Assembly (NCBI GenBank): GCA_022771265.1
Contig: JALFCG010000058.1
Location: forward strand, 1 to 35,403
Source: Prevotella sp.
GTDB taxonomy: Bacteria > Bacteroidota > Bacteroidia > Bacteroidales > Bacteroidaceae
DNA length: 35,403 bases
Direction: 5' to 3'
This document shows positions 8,208 to 16,757 of the stretch, piece after piece (position 1 is the stretch's first letter; each line of letters opens with the position of its first letter). The notes under the pieces are model-generated. The model saw nothing but the letters and a program-made list of their open reading frames with translations, was not told where the DNA came from and did no database searches. The position numbers were made by a program, and so were the translations under genes.

Positions 8208-9204
8208 AGCTTTTTTTGATTTTTATAAAATTTAATGCCACCCATGACCATATTCCAAGCAGGATGACAAGCATTGTCTGCACTGTATGTACGATAAGTA
8301 CAAAATAAAGGGCTTTCTCGTCAGCCACTCCATAGAGGATGAGCATCGTCTTCACGGCAAAATGCCAAGGACCGGCTCCGTTAGGCGTCGGCACCAGCAC
8401 TGCTATACTGCCAACGACAAACGTGACCATGGCACAGCCCACACCAAGGTTGGACGTGAAGTCGAAACAGAAGAATGTCAGATAGTAATGGAGGAAATAG
8501 CTTCCCCATATACCGAGAGTGAAAACGACGAACAACGGGATGTTTTTCACGTCCTTCAGCGAGAGCACGCCTTCCCAGATGCCTGCAAGGGTCGCCTTCA
8601 CCTTATTATATATCGCGAGCTTCTTCAACAGAAAATGAAGCGACACGAGGGCGGCAATGCCGCATACGGCGGTCACGAGATAACCCGTGGCAGAGAACTT
8701 GCGAAGCACGGTATCGACGCTCGTCCCGGTACGGTCGAAAAAGACATTGAAAATGTCAAGCTCTACAAGCAAGGTCACGCCTGTCACGCCAGCCACCAGC
8801 AACGAGTCGATGGCACGTTCGGTGACCACAGTGCCCAGGGCTTTGGAAAACGACACTCCGTCAAGCCGCTTCAACACTCCACAACGTGTGAACTCCCCTA
8901 TCCTGGGAACAAGGAGGCTGGCAGCGTACGACAGGAAAACGGCATTGACACTTGTCGAACGCCGCGGACGCTCACCAATAGGGTCAAGCATCAGTTTCCA
9001 ACGCCAGCCACGGCAAGCCTGGGCAAGGATTCCGAAAGGAAACGACAGCAACATCCACGTCCAGTCCATTTCGTGGAAGAGGACATGGCTTATGCTGTTG
9101 AAGTCGAAGCCTCGGTACATCCAAAAGAGAATGGCTCCTCCAAGCACCAAGGGCAACAGAATCTTTACTACAACGCTTGACAATTTCATACCCATTTCAC
9201 TCAC
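8200..9204 (-). CDS. YbhN / LPG-synthase transmembrane domain family protein (lipid flippase-like)
   Basis: A polytopic inner-membrane protein of up to 334 aa, with about eight hydrophobic segments (for example ILLPLVLGGAILFWMY near the N-terminus and MLVILLGIWSWVALNFI at the C-terminus). The central PRIGEFTRCGVLKR resembles the (V)PGxGELxR core of the LPG_synthase_TM family (YbhN/AglD2). That family includes the flippase domain of MprF and many proteins without a defined substrate. The first possible start is GTG at 9204; ATG at 9195 or 9189 is equally acceptable and would only shorten the N-terminus by 3-5 residues. It sits 24 nt after the MaoC-like gene and overlaps pepD by 8 nt. Substrate unknown. 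Confidence 0.8.
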   Translation of the reverse strand: MSEMGMKLSSVVVKILLPLVLGGAILFWMYRGFDFNSISHVLFHEMDWTWMLLSFPFGILAQACRGWRWKLMLDPIGERPRRSTSVNAVFLSYAASLLVPRIGEFTRCGVLKRLDGVSFSKALGTVVTERAIDSLLVAGVTGVTLLVELDIFNVFFDRTGTSVDTVLRKFSATGYLVTAVCGIAALVSLHFLLKKLAIYNKVKATLAGIWEGVLSLKDVKNIPLFVVFTLGIWGSYFLHYYLTFFCFDFTSNLGVGCAMVTFVVGSIAVLVPTPNGAGPWHFAVKTMLILYGVADEKALYFVLIVHTVQTMLVILLGIWSWVALNFIKIKKSYE

Positions 9205-9228
9205 GTCTCGACTCTAACTTCCACTATA

Positions 9229-9693
9229 TCAGTTAAAGTAGTAGAGGAATGTCGCCACACCCTCAAGGGCATTCTTCTTCTGGTCTTTTATCTCGATGGC
9301 AAACTTTATCTCTGCCTTCACGGTGCCACGGAGGTTGGCTATCGACACAAGGTCGGCAACAAGGCGGATTGACTCACCTGACTTCACTGCCTGACCGAAC
9401 TTCATCTTGTCCATACCATAGTTGACCATCATCTTCAGGTTGTTGACCTCGATAATCTGGTTCCACAGGTGAGGAAGCATCGACAGCGTGAGGTAGCCAT
9501 GGGCAATGGTTGTCTTGAAAGGACTCTCCACGGCTGCTTTTTCTGGATTGACATGAATCCACTGGTGGTCAAGGGTGGCATCGGCAAAGAGGTTGATGCG
9601 CTCTTGGGTCAACTCAACATAGTCAGACACACCGATATTCTTGCCGAGCATAGCGGCAAACTCTTCATAGTTGTTTATTACTAATTTACTCAT
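9229..9693 (-). CDS. MaoC-like (hot-dog fold) dehydratase
   Basis: A 154-aa MaoC/NodN-type protein of the (R)-specific enoyl-CoA hydratase superfamily. The hydratase motif is present: D42 and H47, with the usual five-residue spacing, in DHQWIHVNPEKA, followed by TTIAHGYLTLS (61-71). The family hydrates trans-2-enoyl thioesters. The physiological substrate here is unknown, and fatty-acid or polyketide-like metabolism is only an inference. It is the first gene of an operon with the YbhN-like protein and PepD and has a textbook promoter 42 nt upstream of the ATG. Confidence 0.88.
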   Translation of the reverse strand: MSKLVINNYEEFAAMLGKNIGVSDYVELTQERINLFADATLDHQWIHVNPEKAAVESPFKTTIAHGYLTLSMLPHLWNQIIEVNNLKMMVNYGMDKMKFGQAVKSGESIRLVADLVSIANLRGTVKAEIKFAIEIKDQKKNALEGVATFLYYFN

Positions 9694-9734
9694 AGCTATT
9701 TCTATTTATTATGAAAATTTCTACAAAACAAGTG

Positions 9735-9765
9735 CAAAGATAGCGTTTTTTTTTAATTACACAAA
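9735..9765 (-). promoter_or_regulatory. Promoter of the MaoC-YbhN-pepD operon
   Basis: On the minus strand TTTG (9762-9765), a 19-bp spacer, then TATCTTTG (9735-9742): a perfect match in sequence and spacing to the Bacteroidetes housekeeping promoter. The predicted leader is about 35 nt. Confidence 0.75.
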
Positions 9766-9808
9766 AGAAAACAGGTGAGTAATACGTTTTTATACATAGT
9801 TTAACTGA

Positions 9809-11574
9809 TTACAGATACAGCAGGCTGACGATAAACACGTTTGCGGCAAGTATGATGAAATTCATTGGCAAGCCTATTCTCACAAAATCAACAAAACGGT
9901 AACCGCCGGGGGAATAGACCAACATGTGGGTCGGAGAACCGATAGGAGTGGCGAAACTCGAAGCGGCTGACACCATCAGACCCATGCAGAAAGCCATCGG
10001 GTCGCAACCCAAGGTGAGCGCTGCGTCGTAGGCTATCGGGAAGAACATGGCGGATGTCGCAGTATTGCTGATAAACTCTGTGGCAAAAGTGGTGACAAAG
10101 CAGATGGCTGTCAGAACGACTATTGGGTCAGAACCGCAAACATTGAGCAAACCCTGCGCAAGAAGTTCCGACAAACCGGTATGCTCAATGGCCTTTCCAA
10201 AGCAGATGCTTCCGGCAAATACATAAGGGCCTTCCAGTTGATGTTGGCCTCAGCCTGCTTTATGCTGCAACACTTGGTAAGAAGCATTGCAAAGGCTGCC
10301 AAGAAACAGGCGCGAAGCAAAGGCAGGACATTGAAGGCGGCAAGAAGTATCATTGAAAGCATAATGACTGTCGATACTATGGTCTTAACACTGTAGTTGG
10401 CAACTATCTCTGAATCGAAGAAGCAGAGGTCATGATTCATGCCTTCCTTGTCGATGCCGCGACCTTCGAACATCAACGTGTCGCCAGCCCTGAGAACAAC
10501 CTCATGAGGACTGGTCTCGATGCGCTCGCCACTGCGTGCCACTGCCACAAGCACCATGTTGTGAGACTTCTCATAATCGGCTTCCACTATTGTCTTGCCT
10601 ATAAGAGAGCTCGCAAACGTCACGTACGCAGTGCTTATCTTCCTGCGGCGGTCAACATCGTCAAGCCTATATACATGCTCTGTCGCGCTCACGAGCTCAT
10701 GGCTCTTCTTCAACTCCAGGATTGTGCTTACGTCGCCGCTGAATATCAGACGGTCGCCGCCAAACACATACTCACTGTCAGCAACCGGCGAAATAATCTC
10801 CTTGTCGAAACGCACAATTTCTATCAGGCGGCCACCGCTGATGTCGGCAAGACCACACTCTTTCAACGTGTCGCCAACAATCTTCGACTCGGTAGGAACC
10901 AAAAGCTCAACCGTATAGTCGCTGATGGACTCAAAAGACTCTTCGGGAGACTTGCGGTCGGGTAGCAAGCGACGCATGGCAATGACTGAAAGAATGAGAA
11001 CACACACGCAGAACAAACCAGGGAGAAGAGGCTCAAAGAAAGATATCACATCGCCCGTCTTATCCTTATAGAAACCAGCTATAACAAGGTTCGTGGGAGA
11101 ACCGATGATGGTACAAACACCACCCAATCCGGCTGCATAACTCAAAGGAATGAGCATCTTTGAAGGAGTGATGCCAAGTTTCTTCGACCACATCTTGACA
11201 ACATTGATAAACAGCATCACCACAGTGGTGTTGTTTAGCAACGAACTGAGCACCGCCACTGGCAACATCAGCTTCGTAATGGCGCGTGCATAGCCTTTCG
11301 GCTGTCCAAGAAGGTTTTTCACCACCCACTGCAGCACACCGGTATGAACCAGTCCCGTGACCACGATAAACATTATGCCAATAACGACGACTGTCTCTGA
11401 ACTGAAACCCGAAATAGCTTCTTTCACAGGCAGTGACCCACTAAGTATCAGCGCTCCCATTCCTCCTAAAAACACCATTTCCACCGGCAACTTGGTTTTC
11501 AAAAGCAAACCAAACATCACCACTATGATCGTAATGGTGTACCATGCATGAACTTCTAATCCTAACAATTCCAT
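9809..11574 (-). pseudogene. SLC13 / TrkA_C-containing permease, interrupted by a single frameshift
   Basis: An inner-membrane ion-coupled permease (ArsP/SLC13 type, substrate unknown; relatives move sulfate, dicarboxylates or other anions). The N-terminal membrane half (LEVHAWYTITIIVVMFGLLL to about residue 200) is followed by two cytoplasmic RCK_C/TrkA_C modules (about 215-295 and 310-375) and then the second membrane half. Reading from the ATG at 11574, the frame is normal through NINWKALMY, then turns into unrelated LPEASALERPLS. In the adjacent frame the expected AGSICFGKAIEHTGLSELL continues without a break to the stop at 9809. One missing base near 10217-10220 (GGCAAATA where GGCAA-N-ATA is needed) explains it, and restoring it gives about 588 aa. 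Everything else is intact, so this is either a recent loss or a sequencing/assembly error. Confidence 0.85.
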
Positions 11575-11601
11575 TTTTTCTTCATTTTGTGATATATCCT
11601 A

Positions 11602-11628
11602 AGCGTTCCTTTTATTATGGGAAACGCT
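11602..11628 (-). promoter_or_regulatory. Leader hairpin of the SLC13 gene
   Basis: In the minus-strand transcript AGCGTTTCC near the predicted 5' end can pair with GGAACGCT about 10 nt later, with one bulged base. The hairpin would sit directly at the transcript start and could protect the 5' end. No regulatory role is demonstrated. Confidence 0.3.
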
Positions 11629-11629
11629 G

Positions 11630-11637
11630 CAAAGGTA
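11630..11637 (-). promoter_or_regulatory. -7 promoter element of the SLC13 permease gene
   Basis: TACCTTTG followed by CAGC on the minus strand fits TAnnTTTG exactly. The leader to the ATG at 11574 would be about 48 nt. No TTTG is present at the normal -33 spacing. Confidence 0.55.
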
Positions 11638-11677
11638 ACAAATAATCATTAATAATATACTTTTTTTGACCGATATT

Positions 11678-11708
11678 TTTGCATTTTCCATATCTTTTTT
11701 TAATTTTG
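11678..11708 (+). promoter_or_regulatory. Promoter of the cyclophilin gene
   Basis: TTTG (11678-11681), a 19-bp spacer, then TAATTTTG (11701-11708) followed by CA: a full consensus Bacteroidetes promoter. The leader to the ATG at 11737 is about 20 nt. It is arranged back to back with the SLC13 promoter. Confidence 0.75.
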
Positions 11709-11736
11709 CACCAGCAAAAACAACTCTTTTATCATT

Positions 11737-12522
11737 ATGAAAACAATAATCTGCGCCATACTAATGGCATTCGCACTGGGACTGAGTGCCCAAGAAAACA
11801 ACAAGTGCAAGGAAGTGATGCTCGAAACCACAGCTGGCAACATCCGACTGAAACTCTACAACGAGACACCGCTACACCGCGACAACTTCCTGAAACTCGT
11901 CAACCTCCACGTCTATGACTCGCTGCTCTTCCACCGGGTCATCAAGGACTTCATGATTCAATGCGGCGACCCGAAAAGCAAGGACGCAAAGGCTGGTGAC
12001 TTCCTCGGAGAGGGCGACCTCGACTGGACAGTAGAACAGGAACTAAGACTCCCGCAAATCTACCACCGCAGAGGGGTGCTCGCCGCAGCACGTGAGCCTG
12101 ACAGCGACAACCCATATCGCGAATCAAGCGCCTGCCACTTCTACTTGGCATGGGGAAAGACTTTTACCGATGCTGAGCTCGACAAGATGCAGTCGCGTCT
12201 TGACACTCTCTACGGCTATCGCGTGAAACTTACGCCTGAGATGCGCGAGACCTACAAGACCGTAGGCGGCATTCCTCATCTCGACGGCGGCTACACTGTC
12301 TTTGGCGAGATAACCGAAGGACTCGACGTATTGGAAAAAATCCAGCAGACAGCCACCGACAAAAACGACCGTCCGCTGGAAGATGTAAGGATTATTAAAG
12401 CTACCGTTGTCAGCGACACATCTGCCACGGCTGCAAAGAAACAGGCCATGGCAAAGCGTCCCGCCGCTAAAGCAGGAAATCAGTCAGCTCAGCGCAAGCC
12501 TTCTGGCTCTCGCGCTCGGTAG
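11737..12522 (+). CDS. Periplasmic cyclophilin-type peptidyl-prolyl cis-trans isomerase
   Basis: A 261-aa protein with a signal peptide (MKTIICAILMAFALGLSAQ), so it is a periplasmic folding catalyst. The cyclophilin core shows FHRVIKDFMIQCGDP (the FHRxIxxFMxQGGD motif with the active-site Arg), SACHFYLAW and GGYTVFGEITEGLDVLEKI. A family-typical insert (about 145-175) precedes the last strand. The C-terminal 30 residues are a basic, Ala/Lys/Arg-rich tail, SATAAKKQAMAKRPAAKAG and onward, that does not look like cyclophilin. Its end overlaps the convergent TolC-like gene by 56 bp. The core is complete by about residue 228, so the tail may be a read-through extension gained when an earlier stop was lost. 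Confidence 0.9.
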   Translation: MKTIICAILMAFALGLSAQENNKCKEVMLETTAGNIRLKLYNETPLHRDNFLKLVNLHVYDSLLFHRVIKDFMIQCGDPKSKDAKAGDFLGEGDLDWTVEQELRLPQIYHRRGVLAAAREPDSDNPYRESSACHFYLAWGKTFTDAELDKMQSRLDTLYGYRVKLTPEMRETYKTVGGIPHLDGGYTVFGEITEGLDVLEKIQQTATDKNDRPLEDVRIIKATVVSDTSATAAKKQAMAKRPAAKAGNQSAQRKPSGSRAR

Positions 12523-13657
12523 TCAAGACATTGTCAATGGCGTCATAGTAGTAGGACAAACCGACAAGATATTCAACCAAGGATATCTCACCAGCCTTAA
12601 GGGCCTTGGTAAGCAGCTGGCTATTGTCGGCTTCCGCCAAGGCCTTTTTCGATGCCTCTGCAGCCTCGGCAAGTCCTTTCGCACGAAGATAACGCTCATA
12701 CAGCAAGCCACGAAGCTGTCCCTTGGCATCGTCGCGCATGGCATCGGCAGCCTCACTCTCGCGTTTCGCCTGCTTTATGCGTCGCCCACTGCTCCACAAT
12801 GGAACACTCAGACCAACCGTCACTCCCTGAAACTGCTCGCCCATTGTCTTCTCGCTCATATAACCAAGCGAGATTGAGGGAAGGGCGAACTGGCGTGCTG
12901 CCGACAACTGGCTGCGGCTCATCGCCGTCTGGCTCTCGGCATATCCCACGGAAGGATGGGCTGACGACACCTGCATGTACCATGAGTCGAAGTCGGAAGG
13001 AAGCTCCGGCAAGACATACTCGGTATCGGTCAACGACAATGGCTGTCCGCCGTTGAGTCTGGAGAGTTGCGTCAACAGCGACTGACGTTCCGTCACTGCT
13101 TTTTTCATCTCTGCCTCAACCTGCGACAAACTCAAACTGACGTTATTGTATTCAAGCCTGTTGCCAGCACCTGCCTCAAGGCTTCGTTTCTGTGCCTTAC
13201 AGATAGCGTCGGCATGGTTCTTCCTACGCTCCAGTTCTGCAATATATCTATTATAATAGACAACATCGATTAATGCTTGTTTTGCCTCGAGAAGTACAGA
13301 AACCCGTTCCGACTTGTACTGCCAGTCAACCATGTCGTCAAGACGACGCGCCACACGGGCCTTAGCACCGGAAATCGTAGGAATGTCAAATTCCTGGCTC
13401 ACACTGATATCGGTACGGTTACCTATCGACGACGGGTCGCCCCACAGCCTGTTAACCCCAACCTCAGGGTCAGCAAGAGCATTGTCGGCATGATTAGCTC
13501 TTTTCTGAGCCTCAACAGTTTTCTGCATTGCTTTCAATGTCGTGTTGTTGGCTTCTATTTCAGCCAAAGCCTTCTCTATGCCGTTTTGTGCAAAGAGTGT
13601 TGACGTTGCCAATATGGCAACAGATAATACGATACCTCTATTCATAATCTTTTTCAT
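12467..13657 (-). CDS. TolC/CusC-type outer-membrane efflux protein
   Basis: A 396-aa outer-membrane factor with a signal peptide (first 23 residues, ending LFAQ). The rest is the long helical repeat of the OEP family: EKALAEIEANNTTLKAMQKTVEAQK, the periodic ALIDVVYYNRYIAELERRKNHAD, and the second half with AAEASKKALAEADNSQLLTKALKAGEISL. It forms the exit duct of the tripartite pump made with the two upstream genes. Its ATG overlaps the RND gene stop by 4 nt, so the two are translationally coupled. It is a little shorter than enterobacterial CusC (about 457 aa), as is usual for Bacteroidetes members. No Cys-lipobox is present. Confidence 0.9.
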   Translation of the reverse strand: MKKIMNRGIVLSVAILATSTLFAQNGIEKALAEIEANNTTLKAMQKTVEAQKRANHADNALADPEVGVNRLWGDPSSIGNRTDISVSQEFDIPTISGAKARVARRLDDMVDWQYKSERVSVLLEAKQALIDVVYYNRYIAELERRKNHADAICKAQKRSLEAGAGNRLEYNNVSLSLSQVEAEMKKAVTERQSLLTQLSRLNGGQPLSLTDTEYVLPELPSDFDSWYMQVSSAHPSVGYAESQTAMSRSQLSAARQFALPSISLGYMSEKTMGEQFQGVTVGLSVPLWSSGRRIKQAKRESEAADAMRDDAKGQLRGLLYERYLRAKGLAEAAEASKKALAEADNSQLLTKALKAGEISLVEYLVGLSYYYDAIDNVLTTERESQKACAELTDFLL

Positions 13658-16600
13658 TTTTTGTCTCTTAATATTTCCTCACTCAACAAATACATCACCG
13701 GAATGATAAATCCATTAAGCAATGTAGAGGTAAGCAAGCCACCAAGAATAACCTTTGCCATCGGGCTCTGAATCTCGTTGCCAGGAAGGTCGCCGCCGAT
13801 AACCATCGGTATTAATGCCAGGGCTGAAGTCAAGGCGGTCATCAGTATCGGGTTCAAGCGGTCGGCAGAACCTTGAAGTACGCTCTGCTCCAGTGGCATG
13901 CCTTCCTCACGAAGGTCGTTGTATCTCGACACGAGGAGCATTCCGTTACGTGTGGCTATTCCGAACAGTGAGATGAAGCCGATGATGGAAGGAATGCTTA
14001 CAACTCCACTCGTCATCCATATCGCCACCACACCACCAATCAACGCCAATGGAAGGTTGACCATCACCACAGCCGACTGCCTCATGCTGCGGAACTGACT
14101 GAACAGCAACATAAAGATGACAAGCAAAGAAAGCAACGAGGTCACAGTGAGAGTGCGTGAAGCCTTCTGCTGGCTCTCAAACTGCCCGCCGTATTCCACA
14201 TGATAGCCCTCAGGCATTGCGACATTCTTTTCCACAGCCTTCTGGATGTCGCGCACTACACCGATAAGGTCACGTCCTGCCACGTTACATGACACTACAA
14301 TCTTACGCTGCGCGTTTTCCCTGCTTACTGTGTTAGGTCCAGTCGTCGATGTAATATCGGCTATGTTCTCAAGAGCCACCTTTTGGCCGCCGGCATCAAC
14401 CATCAAATGGCGTATGCCCCAGATGCTCTGTCGGCTGGCATCGTCAACCTTCAGTGTCAATGCGAAGGTCTGGTTGCCTTCAAACACCTGCGACACTTCT
14501 CGCCCTTCCAGCAATACTTCTATCATATCGACAAATTCAGGCATCGTGACTCCATATTTTGCAAGTATCGTGCGCTTGGGCTTGATGGTCAGCTGAGGGC
14601 GCTCCACCTGTTGTTCCACGTTCAAGTCTGCCACTCCATCTATGTCCTTCACGCTCGCCTTTATCTCATTGCCAATCTTGAAAATGTGGTTAAGGTCAGG
14701 ACCGAACACCTTTATCGCAATGCTCGCCCTTGTGCCTGACAACATGGCATCGATACGGTGACTGATTGGAGAACCCACCTCTATGTTAACACCTGGTATT
14801 CCAGAAAGTTTTTGGCGTATGTCGGCTAAAAGTTCGTCCTTTGTCCTGTCCTTAAGCTCGTATGGAGCTTCTATCTCCGAGGTGTTCACTCCGAGGGCGT
14901 GCTCGTCGAGTTCTGCTCGTCCTGTCTTCCTTCCCACCACCTTTATCTCCGGAACGGAAAGCAACAGCTCTTCCGCCCTGTGACCGATTTTGTCTGACTC
15001 ATCGAGCGATATTCCTGGCAAAGTGCTCACATTGATGGTGAACGACCCCTCGTTAAACGGAGGAAGGAAACTGCTTCCAAGACCGGCAAACACTACGATT
15101 GCTCCCACGAGAGCCACAGCTGTCGTTGCCACAACTGTGCGTTTGTGACTTATCGCCCACCCTAACGCCTTGACATAAAGGCTTTTCAGTTCGCGTGCCA
15201 CAAAAGGCTCACGCCCCGTCTCGTTAAGCTTCCCCTTGCCAAGCAGGAAGCTGCACATCACTGGTGTCATTGTCAGCGCCACAACAGTTGATGAACACAG
15301 GGCAACGATGAACGCCACTCCAAGAGGCTGCAACATCCTTCCCTCCATACCCGACAGGAAGAAGATGGGCACAAAACTCGCAATGATTATTAACGTAGAG
15401 TTGAGAATAGGCAGGCGTACTTCCTTTGACGCCTCGAATATCACGTCAACGACCGATTGACGCTCACCCTCAGGCAACATTCTGTTGAGCCGCAACCGCC
15501 TATAAACGTTTTCCACATCAACAATAGCGTCGTCAACAAGCGACCCGATGGCTATACACATTCCTCCTAAACTCATCGTATTGATAGTCAAGCCCATGAG
15601 ATGCAATGCTACAATAGCTGCAAGCAGAGAAAGGGGAATGGTGACAAGTGAAATCAGCGTGGTGCGCACGTTCATGAGGAATAAGAACAGGATTGCAACT
15701 ACAAGCACGCCTCCTTCTATCAATGCATTCTTCACGTTGTCAATACTGCTCTCGATAAAATGCGACTGACGATAGACGTCGGTTGTCACTTTCACGTCGG
15801 CAGGAAGGCTTTTCTTCAACATGGAGATGGTTGAGTCGAGAGCCTCGGTCAGTTCAAGTGTCGGAACAGAAGGCTGCTTCGTCACCGTCATCATCACAGC
15901 GGGCTTGCCATTATAAGATGCTGTTCCCATACGCGGCATGCGGTTGCCAACCTTAACCTCCGCTACAGCATCAAGACAGATGGGAGCTCCCGAAGGTGAC
16001 TTCTTCACCACGGCCTTGCCTATCTCCACTGGGTCGTTGGTTGACAGCAAGCCTCTAATTATATATTCGTTACCGTATTCATAAAGTGTGTTACCTGCTA
16101 CATTACGGTTCATGTTGCCAACGGCATTTATCACCTCGTTAAGCCCAACGCCGAAGTGCTTCATACGCTCGGGGCTGAGCAGTATCTGGTATTCACGGAT
16201 GTCGCCTCCAAGCACTGCCACCTGCGCCACACCTCCTGACGACATCAGTCGAGGACGTATGGTCCAGTCTGCCAACGTGCGGATCTGTTGTAGCGAGGTG
16301 GAGTCTGACGTTAACGACACAAACATCAGCTCGCCAAGTATCGACGACTGAGGTCCAAGTGTCGGACTGCCAATGCCTTGCGGAAGGTCATCGGTGACGG
16401 TAGAAAGTTTTTCTGTAACTATCTGGCGGGCACGATAGACATCAGCGCCCCAGTTAAATTCTACCCATACTACAGAAAAACCGTTGGTCGATGACGACCT
16501 CACGCGACGAACGTCGGTAGCACCGTTGACTGCGGTCTCTATGGGGAAAGTGACAAGGCGCTCCACTTCCTCGGCTGCCATACCCTTAGCCTCTGTCATC

Positions 16601-16746
16601 ACCACCACGGTGGGAGCGTTGAGGTCAGGGAACACGTCAACCTCCATATTGTCGGCTGTATAAAGCCCACCTATGGTCAACAGCACTCCAACAATAAGCA
16701 CCACGAGACGATTGTCAAGTGAAAATCTGATAATCTTGTTCAACAT
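13654..16746 (-). CDS. CusA/CzcA-family heavy-metal efflux RND pump
   Basis: A 1030-aa inner-membrane proton/metal antiporter with the two-fold RND topology (TM1 at 12-30, TM2-6 about 340-500, TM7 about 535-560, TM8-12 about 860-1020). The proton relay in TM4 is IAIGSLVDDAIVDVEN with D405, D406, D410 and E412. The heavy-metal-type porter motif FNEGSFTINVSTLPGIS is at 564-580. The three Met residues that bind Cu(I)/Ag(I) in E. coli CusA are not conserved in the corresponding segments (N572, the SEIEAPYELK segment, A667 in RIDAMLS). The CzcA-type DFG at the start of TM4 is also absent. Cu/Ag export is therefore not supported; the His-rich partner points to Zn2+, Ni2+ or Co2+, as inference. Stands 11 nt after cusB. 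Confidence 0.92.
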   Translation of the reverse strand: MLNKIIRFSLDNRLVVLIVGVLLTIGGLYTADNMEVDVFPDLNAPTVVVMTEAKGMAAEEVERLVTFPIETAVNGATDVRRVRSSSTNGFSVVWVEFNWGADVYRARQIVTEKLSTVTDDLPQGIGSPTLGPQSSILGELMFVSLTSDSTSLQQIRTLADWTIRPRLMSSGGVAQVAVLGGDIREYQILLSPERMKHFGVGLNEVINAVGNMNRNVAGNTLYEYGNEYIIRGLLSTNDPVEIGKAVVKKSPSGAPICLDAVAEVKVGNRMPRMGTASYNGKPAVMMTVTKQPSVPTLELTEALDSTISMLKKSLPADVKVTTDVYRQSHFIESSIDNVKNALIEGGVLVVAILFLFLMNVRTTLISLVTIPLSLLAAIVALHLMGLTINTMSLGGMCIAIGSLVDDAIVDVENVYRRLRLNRMLPEGERQSVVDVIFEASKEVRLPILNSTLIIIASFVPIFFLSGMEGRMLQPLGVAFIVALCSSTVVALTMTPVMCSFLLGKGKLNETGREPFVARELKSLYVKALGWAISHKRTVVATTAVALVGAIVVFAGLGSSFLPPFNEGSFTINVSTLPGISLDESDKIGHRAEELLLSVPEIKVVGRKTGRAELDEHALGVNTSEIEAPYELKDRTKDELLADIRQKLSGIPGVNIEVGSPISHRIDAMLSGTRASIAIKVFGPDLNHIFKIGNEIKASVKDIDGVADLNVEQQVERPQLTIKPKRTILAKYGVTMPEFVDMIEVLLEGREVSQVFEGNQTFALTLKVDDASRQSIWGIRHLMVDAGGQKVALENIADITSTTGPNTVSRENAQRKIVVSCNVAGRDLIGVVRDIQKAVEKNVAMPEGYHVEYGGQFESQQKASRTLTVTSLLSLLVIFMLLFSQFRSMRQSAVVMVNLPLALIGGVVAIWMTSGVVSIPSIIGFISLFGIATRNGMLLVSRYNDLREEGMPLEQSVLQGSADRLNPILMTALTSALALIPMVIGGDLPGNEIQSPMAKVILGGLLTSTLLNGFIIPVMYLLSEEILRDKK

Positions 16747-16757
16747 GGCTGTCGGGA

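Noticed and set aside
8287-9180. A 297-codon plus-strand open frame opposite the YbhN-like gene
   Set aside because: It lies fully antisense to a gene with clear membrane-protein character and has no domain and no promoter; its composition is that of a shadow frame.
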